A DNA stretch of 8,157 nt, taken from Bacteroidales bacterium. Lineage in GTDB: Bacteria > Bacteroidota > Bacteroidia > Bacteroidales > ML635J-15. The stretch is from positions 1-8,157 of the forward strand of contig JAGOEF010000067.1 of NCBI GenBank assembly GCA_017997855.1, given 5' to 3'. This document shows, piece by piece, positions 1 through 4,666 of the stretch (positions within the stretch are counted from its first letter, which is position 1; the number at the start of each line of letters is the position of its first letter). The notes beneath the pieces were generated by a model that had not been told where the DNA came from, ran no database searches, and was given only the letters and a program-made list of their open reading frames with translations. The translations under genes were made by a program, and so were the position numbers.

Positions 1-292
1 TTAAACTGGCATCGGGACGGGGTTCCGAAACAAAAGCATTAACATCAAGACCGACCTCAAACATGTGGTCAACAACCCAGGCTGTCCGGATGCCCCCGAT
101 GAAGGCATTACGGCCTGCTATCTGAGTATAGAACAGGTTAGCTCCTAAGTAAGCACCATGCGAGGTAATACCATCAGAATCAAACAGGGTTTGAATTTCG
201 GAACCCTGACGGCTGCGCTTTAATGAATCATTTTGCGAAAAGGCTGTCCCGACAAGGGTTGCCATACAGATTACAAGAAATAGTTTTTTCAT
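1..292 (-). CDS. Small exported protein, probable outer-membrane beta-strand protein (N-terminal 97 residues, cut by window edge)
   Basis: The reading frame opens at ATG 292-290 on the minus strand and stays open for 97 codons to the window edge, so the C-terminus is missing. The protein begins with a clear signal peptide (MKKLFLVICMATLVGTAFSQ), probably cleaved at or near Ser19-Gln20. The mature part has alternating hydrophobic/polar stretches with many glycines and aromatics (GAYLGANLFYTQIAG, AFIGGIRTAWVV, FEVGLDVNAF), as expected of strands in a small outer-membrane barrel; that assignment is inference. I do not recognise a named family. It lies 71 bases downstream of the STN-repeat protein in the same direction. 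A motif at 318-346 matches one in front of the FecR gene, suggesting shared control by the neighbouring ECF sigma factor. The start is supported by the signal peptide immediately following it. Confidence 0.8.
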   Translation of the reverse strand, partial: MKKLFLVICMATLVGTAFSQNDSLKRSRQGSEIQTLFDSDGITSHGAYLGANLFYTQIAGRNAFIGGIRTAWVVDHMFEVGLDVNAFVSEPRPDASL

Positions 293-317
293 ACGTTTTT
301 ATTTTTTTACAATCTTA

Positions 318-346
318 TGACAGATACATCTCATTATACCCCTATT
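318..346 (-). promoter_or_regulatory. Candidate ECF-sigma promoter upstream of the small exported protein
   Basis: On the minus strand this site reads AATAGGGGTAT (346-336), 12 bases, then CTGTCA (323-318). The same two half-sites with the same 12-base gap lie before the FecR gene (3333-3305). The shape fits an ECF promoter: a G-rich -35, and a -10 containing GTC about 15 bases after the GGGG run. Initiation would fall near 311, leaving a leader of about 19 bases before ATG 292. The pairing is seen directly; recognition by the adjacent sigma factor is inferred. Confidence 0.45.
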
Positions 347-363
347 CATTTTTAAAAAAAATC

Positions 364-2328
364 TTAAAATCTTACCCCAATAGTGAAACCCTGCCAAATA
401 CTATATTGTGTTGGTTTACCTTCGGAAGTGTAATATGCGTAATCAGGTTTCATGTCAGTTAAAAATTCGTTGGTGTATGGATTTTTCCACCTGCTGGCCG
501 AAAGATTCAACGATGTTCCGGCAAAGAGTATAAAGCTATTTGCCAGATTTAATCCGATTTGTGGCTTCAACGATAACCATAAATTGAGGTCTTTAACAAA
601 ACTATTGTGCTCAAACACGTGGCTGCAGGTTAAGTCGCAGTTCAGCATCCATTTTTTTCCCATTGAGGTGGATGTTCCCAGTCCATAGCCAATAAATAAA
701 CGTAAATCGGACCTATCGGGGCTGATTCCGGTATTGATTATATTGTAGAATTTTGGTAATCCGCTTTTAAAACAGAACACGATATTGTTGAGATCGTTGT
801 AGCTGAATTCAATTGAACGGTATCCGTTTTTGACAACAGTAAAAAAGCCGGCTGCAAAACCACTGTTCACTTCGGAAACATTAATAAAACCAATCTGGCC
901 ACCCCGGCATGAATCGCTTATATTAATAAGCCCAAGTTGAAGACCGTGATTTACGTTGCATCGATTATATAAAGCCGGACACTGCAGCAACTGTAAATTG
1001 TTGGCTACATTAAAGATAAATGCGGTTTGCAATATCGGGTTCCCGTAACAATCGCGATTTCCCACAGCAGCTATTTGCAATCCATTCGATTCATCAGCGA
1101 CATTATAAATTGCTGAAACCTGCAATTTCCCGTTTATTCCGTCGGCTATATTTACTACCGGCGAAATCTGCGAACCCACATAACGACCACGACTCAGCGA
1201 GCTTACTCCCGAAAATTGTAATCCGTTAAGCGAGTCTGTCGACAAGTTACTCACCAGTGAGAACTGCACACCATTCCCAATTCCTGTAAGTGTGTTATGA
1301 ATCAGTGCCAGTTGCATGCCGTTTAAATCGTTACGGCAATAGTTTGTTAAACCTGCTGCTTGTAAGCCCGTTACATGATTGAAAACCAGATTTGCCCCGG
1401 GACTGATCTGTGTACCGCTAACGCTGCCGTTTACAATATTTAGTAGTCCGCCAAACTGAAATCCGAGCATATTGCGGCGTACAATATTCAAAAGCAACCC
1501 GATTTCAACACCCGAAACGGCTCCAACATAGCCACCGGGAATATTTAATGAAGTTGAATACTTCATGTTGCGGCTGTGCCATAAATCGCTGCCTATAAAG
1601 GGCAGTACCGACAACTGAAACTCTTTTTTTTCAAGGTCATGATATTCAATGGTATCGCTGACAGGCCTGATTTTAAAAGCATCGGAGAACCCAACTGCAG
1701 CAACGCTGTCATGGTCGTAAGGCGTTGGCTCAAGCATTGGCACCTTTATAATCACTTCGGGTGTTCTTGTCAATGGCTGCATTTCGAGAATAAATCCCGG
1801 AGTCGGTTTTTCAAGTTTCAGAAGGGTATCGTAATAACCATTGGCTGTAACTTCGATGTAACATGGGTATTCCTTACAAATTACGGTAAAATTACCGGCG
1901 CGGTCGCTGCGCCATCTACTTCGTTGCTGGTTCGAAACGCGGGCATTGGAAATCCCGCTGCGTGTTCTCGAATTAATTACCTTACCACTCATTGATTGCT
2001 TTTGTTGGCTTACTTTCTTCAGAATAATGTGGGTTCCCGATTCCAACATCTGAATATTGTTGCCGCAGAGAGTGGTAATAATTTTCCGTATGGTTTGTTG
2101 TTCTGCGTATATACTGACAATAGAATCCTGATTAATAGCATCGTTCCCATAAGAAAAACTGAAGTTTCCGAGTCGTTCAATTTCTGTTAAGGCTTTATGC
2201 AGGCTGATATTCCGGAATTCAACCGTGATTTTTTTATCCAGAATATGACTCTGCCCAATAACTATTTCACTCTGAGCAAGCATCAGGAGCAAAAGTACCA
2301 AATGCAGGAACAGGGTTTTATTCGGCAT
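364..2328 (-). CDS. Secreted STN / carboxypeptidase-regulatory-like protein with GxQ surface repeats
   Basis: This 654-residue protein (ATG at 2328) sits where a FecI/FecR cassette normally has its TonB-dependent receptor. Residues 1-26 are a signal peptide with a Leu-rich core, cleaved near Gly-Gln26. Residues ~34-106 form an STN (secretin/TonB N-terminal) domain, the module that contacts FecR-type proteins in surface signalling. Residues ~112-186 look like a carboxypeptidase-regulatory-like beta-sandwich (SGKVIN, GYYDTLLKL). Residues ~272-499 carry about 14 repeats of 14-18 residues with the pattern G-x-Q-hydrophobic-x5-N-hydrophobic (GLQLGLINIS, GGQIGFINVS), resembling LA_2272-type surface repeats. 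The last ~150 residues contain beta-rich segments and end in IGVRF, as in outer-membrane proteins. An upstream TTG at 2370 is rejected because it would put 14 polar residues before the signal peptide. The gene overlaps the FecR gene by 11 bases, implying translational coupling. The role as sensor or output is inferred. Confidence 0.85.
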   Translation of the reverse strand: MPNKTLFLHLVLLLLMLAQSEIVIGQSHILDKKITVEFRNISLHKALTEIERLGNFSFSYGNDAINQDSIVSIYAEQQTIRKIITTLCGNNIQMLESGTHIILKKVSQQKQSMSGKVINSRTRSGISNARVSNQQRSRWRSDRAGNFTVICKEYPCYIEVTANGYYDTLLKLEKPTPGFILEMQPLTRTPEVIIKVPMLEPTPYDHDSVAAVGFSDAFKIRPVSDTIEYHDLEKKEFQLSVLPFIGSDLWHSRNMKYSTSLNIPGGYVGAVSGVEIGLLLNIVRRNMLGFQFGGLLNIVNGSVSGTQISPGANLVFNHVTGLQAAGLTNYCRNDLNGMQLALIHNTLTGIGNGVQFSLVSNLSTDSLNGLQFSGVSSLSRGRYVGSQISPVVNIADGINGKLQVSAIYNVADESNGLQIAAVGNRDCYGNPILQTAFIFNVANNLQLLQCPALYNRCNVNHGLQLGLINISDSCRGGQIGFINVSEVNSGFAAGFFTVVKNGYRSIEFSYNDLNNIVFCFKSGLPKFYNIINTGISPDRSDLRLFIGYGLGTSTSMGKKWMLNCDLTCSHVFEHNSFVKDLNLWLSLKPQIGLNLANSFILFAGTSLNLSASRWKNPYTNEFLTDMKPDYAYYTSEGKPTQYSIWQGFTIGVRF

Positions 2329-3295
2329 ATAGCATGAATTGTTGTCCCTGTTTTTCAACCCGCAGACCAAGGGTTAAAGCAATAACATTCAAGACTTTAT
2401 CGGCTTGTTCGTTTGTGAATGAGGAGGTAAGTCTCATTTGCCTGATGCTACTGTCGGCTATTCCGATTTGACATCCGTACGCTTTTTCGATAGCCGAAAT
2501 AACATCGGGCAGGGGAGTGTTATAAAACGAAAGTCGGTTTTCGACCCAGAACACTTCGTTTCCACTTCCTGTGGTTTTAATAATTTCGTTGCTGTCAGCC
2601 TTGCACAAGGCTTTCTCACCCTTGTGAAGGCTTACACTGTTTTCGTCTTTATTTTGTTTCACCATAACAGAACCTTCTTCTACCCATACCATTACATCAC
2701 CACCGGGTTGGTTGCTGACTAAAAATCGGGTTCCCGTTACCCGGATTTCGGTGGATGCGGTTTTTACAATAAATGGTTTTTGCTTGTCTGATGACACCTC
2801 GAAAAAAGCCTCTCCGTTCAAACTGACTTCACGGGTATTTTGACTGCCAAAATTCGCAGCATATTTAATTTCGGAGTTTTTATTCAGTGTAATCTTACTT
2901 CCATCACCCAGTTGTGTATGGCCAATACTATCGGTAGCGGTAAAACTCAGCCACTGGGTTTCGACCCCCGATTTTTTACCAAGCATAGTAACAATACCCA
3001 CTGATACAATTATCAGACAGGTAACGGCTGCGGCATACAACAGGAGTTTGTAAGAAAATCTTGATCTACTATTGTTTGCTGAAATCTTATGTCTCGTTTT
3101 AATAAGGGCTGCCTCAGTATCGAAGGATTCTGTCCCCGAATGAGTATTATAAATCAATAGAAGCTGCCTGTATAAACGGGAAAATCCAACATCATTGGCC
3201 AGACGTTGTTTTACCTCTTCAACCTGTTCTGCCGTAAGTTTGTCGGCAATATAGGCAGCCAGTAAATCGTAATCGTATGTGTTTGGTTCCTGCAT
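2318..3295 (-). CDS. FecR-type transmembrane anti-sigma factor
   Basis: This 325-residue inner-membrane protein is expected to hold the neighbouring ECF sigma factor and relay a periplasmic signal to it. Residues 1-80 are a cytoplasmic anti-sigma region (YDLLAAYIADKLTAEQVEEV). Residues ~84-105 form a single membrane segment (LLLYAAAVTCLIIVSVGIV). Residues ~120-213 are the FecR domain, with typical motifs (LGDGSKITLNKNSEI, GEAFFEV, KPFIVKT, EIRVTGTRF, VEEGSV). Residues ~254-322 match the C-terminal DUF4974-like domain (LSFYNTPLPDVISAIEKAYG), which is STN-like in fold. Length and order are typical of Bacteroidetes FecR proteins. It follows the sigma gene by 33 bases and overlaps the STN protein by 11 bases. 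ATG 3295 is the only reasonable start, since the next Met is residue 104. A candidate ECF promoter (3333-3305) ends nine bases before this ATG, so a transcript from it would have almost no leader. Confidence 0.95.
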   Translation of the reverse strand: MQEPNTYDYDLLAAYIADKLTAEQVEEVKQRLANDVGFSRLYRQLLLIYNTHSGTESFDTEAALIKTRHKISANNSRSRFSYKLLLYAAAVTCLIIVSVGIVTMLGKKSGVETQWLSFTATDSIGHTQLGDGSKITLNKNSEIKYAANFGSQNTREVSLNGEAFFEVSSDKQKPFIVKTASTEIRVTGTRFLVSNQPGGDVMVWVEEGSVMVKQNKDENSVSLHKGEKALCKADSNEIIKTTGSGNEVFWVENRLSFYNTPLPDVISAIEKAYGCQIGIADSSIRQMRLTSSFTNEQADKVLNVIALTLGLRVEKQGQQFMLYAE

Positions 3296-3304
3296 TTTAT
3301 ACTC

Positions 3305-3333
3305 TGACAGCTAAATTCATAAATACCCCTATT
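3305..3333 (-). promoter_or_regulatory. Candidate ECF-sigma promoter upstream of the FecR gene
   Basis: On the minus strand this site reads AATAGGGGTAT (3333-3323), 12 bases, then CTGTCA (3310-3305). It matches the site at 346-318 in both half-sites and in spacing. The first half-site overlaps the stop codon of the sigma gene (TAG at 3331-3329). If it is a promoter, it would let the sigma factor transcribe its own anti-sigma and STN genes without transcribing itself. The short distance to ATG 3295 is the main point against a conventional promoter reading. Confidence 0.45.
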
Positions 3334-3886
3334 TGAATACCTCAAATAAATTAATCCCCATAATTATTATAATCGGCAAATAGTCCTTCAATTCTTCCCT
3401 GAGATGTTTCAGCGCGTGGCCCATTTGGTTTTCGACTGTTTTAACCGAAATATTTAGTTTATCGGCTATTTCCTGATAGCTCAATCCCTGATTCCTGCTT
3501 AATTGAAACACCTGGCGGCGCCCTTCGCTGAGCGAGTTAATGGCGAATTGTATTCTTTCCTGCAATTCAGCAACCAAAAGTGGGTTAACATCGTGCAATT
3601 CCGATTGACTATATTGCACTTCTCCGGCATATTTCTGTTGCACTTTTCGATGTTCGAATAAATTAAACACTGCATTTCGGGTCGCTGTAAACAGGTAGGA
3701 CTTTATCGAAATTGTAATGTCTGTCTGATTACGTTGTGTCCAAAATCTGGCAAACAGGTCCTGAACAATTTCTTCTGCGTCTTCGGCGGTGCAACCCAAC
3801 ATACATGCATACCGGCACAATCTTGCATAGTAAGCCCTGAAAAGCTGATCGAAAGCAGCTTCAGCCCCATTTTTCAATTGTTCCAT
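3329..3886 (-). CDS. ECF RNA polymerase sigma factor, Bacteroidetes FecI-like
   Basis: This 185-residue sigma-70 family protein should direct RNA polymerase to envelope-stress or surface-signalling promoters when released by the FecR protein. Region 2 spans residues ~10-82: AFDQLFRAYYARLCRYA, then AEDAEEIVQDLFARFW, then SYLFTATRNAVFN, which corresponds to the -10 recognition helix region. Region 4 spans ~108-164, with the helix-turn-helix SYQEIADKLNISVKTVENQM contacting the -35. The hydrophobic C-terminal tail (YLPIIIIMGINLFEVF) is typical of the Bacteroidetes subfamily. I chose ATG 3886; the frame also allows TTG 3907 or GTG 3904, which would add up to seven residues. A weak TAnnTTTG-like element (TAATTTTA, 3932-3925) lies upstream and may be the housekeeping promoter. 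I see no copy of the GGGGTAT-N12-CTGTCA motif upstream, so direct autoregulation is not suggested. Confidence 0.94.
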   Translation of the reverse strand: MEQLKNGAEAAFDQLFRAYYARLCRYACMLGCTAEDAEEIVQDLFARFWTQRNQTDITISIKSYLFTATRNAVFNLFEHRKVQQKYAGEVQYSQSELHDVNPLLVAELQERIQFAINSLSEGRRQVFQLSRNQGLSYQEIADKLNISVKTVENQMGHALKHLREELKDYLPIIIIMGINLFEVFK

Positions 3887-4012
3887 TAACAAACTGTCTT
3901 CCACCAAGAAGCGATTTATGGGCGTAAAATTACATTATTTACATTAAGAAATTGATTCCGTAGAAATAAGATTTTCGAAATGAATTAAACCTGCCTGATT
4001 CCGGTATGTGAA

Positions 4013-4432
4013 TTATTTGCGGGGCTCTTCATCCAAGCCGTTCAGGTGATCCTCAAGAATTTGAAACAGGGTTTCGGAGCGAAGCGGTTTGCAGATATAA
4101 TCGTCGAAGCCCAGACGCATGTATTTCGACCGGTCGGTGGGAAGTGCGTGCGCGGTTTGAGCAATAACCGATGCATTCGATTTCATCTCCTTCAGCTTAT
4201 TCAAGGTATACATGCCATCGCCGTTAGGCATCTGAATGTCAAGCATAATCAAATCAATATCCGGGTTTTTCCGGCAAATCGAAAGTACTTCGTTCCCGCT
4301 GCGGGCTTCAACAATATTAACCCCCGTAACCTGCAGCAATGCCCGGTAGTAAAACAAAACATCATCAACATCGTCGGCTACTAAAATCGTCTTGCCTTTA
4401 AATAGGTTCTTGTATTTGTTTAGTTGCATCAT
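4013..4432 (-). CDS. Single-domain response regulator (receiver only, CheY-like)
   Basis: This 139-residue protein is a complete phospho-receiver domain with no DNA-binding or enzymatic output domain. The conserved residues are present: the acidic pair Asp20-Asp21 (TILVADD), phospho-acceptor Asp65 (LIMLDIQMP), Thr93 (IAQTA) and Lys115 (CKP). The lead-in FKGKTILVADD and the later IAQTAHAL and FDDYICKP segments resemble receiver domains at the C-terminus of Bacteroidetes hybrid histidine kinases. It may therefore act in a phosphorelay or be a detached hybrid-kinase receiver; this is inference. No kinase is encoded in the window. Two ATGs are adjacent (4432 and 4429); a purine-rich GAAGG stretch ends directly at the first, which is too close for an ideal ribosome site and slightly favours the second. 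It is divergent from sucA and separated from the sigma gene by about 126 bases, so it is probably its own transcription unit. Confidence 0.93.
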   Translation of the reverse strand: MMQLNKYKNLFKGKTILVADDVDDVLFYYRALLQVTGVNIVEARSGNEVLSICRKNPDIDLIMLDIQMPNGDGMYTLNKLKEMKSNASVIAQTAHALPTDRSKYMRLGFDDYICKPLRSETLFQILEDHLNGLDEEPRK

Positions 4433-4478
4433 CCTTCACTTAACTTGAATCATTTCTAGAATAGGTAACCCGTCCTCA

Positions 4479-4486
4479 CAAATTTA
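4479..4486 (-). promoter_or_regulatory. Bacteroidetes-type -7 promoter element for the response regulator
   Basis: The minus strand reads TAAATTTG, a full match to the Bacteroidetes housekeeping consensus TAnnTTTG. A TTG that could serve as the -33 element lies upstream at 4513-4511, 24 bases away, slightly longer than usual. Transcription would start near 4472, giving a leader of about 40 bases. Confidence 0.45.
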
Positions 4487-4557
4487 GATATTAATTCTTA
4501 CTAAAAAAGTCAAGCTTTCCTTTTTGTTTCCATAAAATAATAAAATTAACAGTTCAT

Positions 4558-4574
4558 TAAAATTACCAATTTTA
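4558..4574. repeat. AT-rich palindrome upstream of sucA, possible operator
   Basis: TAAAATT (4558-4564) and AATTTTA (4568-4574) form a perfect 7-base inverted repeat around a 3-base centre. A third copy of TAAAATT lies at 4541-4547, offset by 17 bases from the first in the same orientation. The position, about 35 bases before the candidate sucA -7 element, suits a regulator-binding site. The region is so AT-rich that chance remains a serious explanation. Confidence 0.25.
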
Positions 4575-4608
4575 TGAAAAAGATGTAGTTTTTAGAAAAT
4601 CATTACAT

Positions 4609-4616
4609 TATATTCG
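4609..4616 (+). promoter_or_regulatory. Possible -7 promoter element for sucA
   Basis: TATATTCG matches TAnnTTTG at all but one position. It would start transcription near 4623 and leave a leader of about 44 bases before ATG 4667. No good TTG -33 element is visible at the expected distance, so the call is weak. TAGTTTTT at 4586-4593 is an alternative with one mismatch. Confidence 0.25.
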
Positions 4617-4666
4617 CACATGGCTTGAACCAAAGTGAAAAAAAATTGTTTGACAAAAAACTTAGT

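Noticed and set aside
293..363. A rho-independent terminator between the STN repeat protein and the small exported protein
   Set aside because: There is a T-run on the minus strand but no GC-rich hairpin in front of it. The region is better explained by a promoter motif.
223..462. A plus-strand open frame of 79 codons across the STN gene end and the small exported protein start
   Set aside because: It overlaps two supported minus-strand genes and the candidate promoter between them, and has no recognisable features.
2329..2370. TTG 2370 as the start of the STN repeat protein
   Set aside because: It would place 14 charged and polar residues before the signal peptide and deepen the overlap with FecR. 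ATG 2328 is followed directly by a normal signal peptide.
4620..4628. An ATG followed by GCT and TGA just before the sucA TTG, as a possible two-codon upstream reading frame
   Set aside because: The likely transcription start (about 4623) lies inside it, and nothing supports its translation. The family N-terminus is satisfied by ATG 4667.
4625..4666. TTG 4625 as the sucA start
   Set aside because: It would add a Lys-rich stretch (NQSEKKLFDKKLS) before the segment that aligns with known E1o N-termini. ATG 4667 is the better start, though TTG is not excluded.
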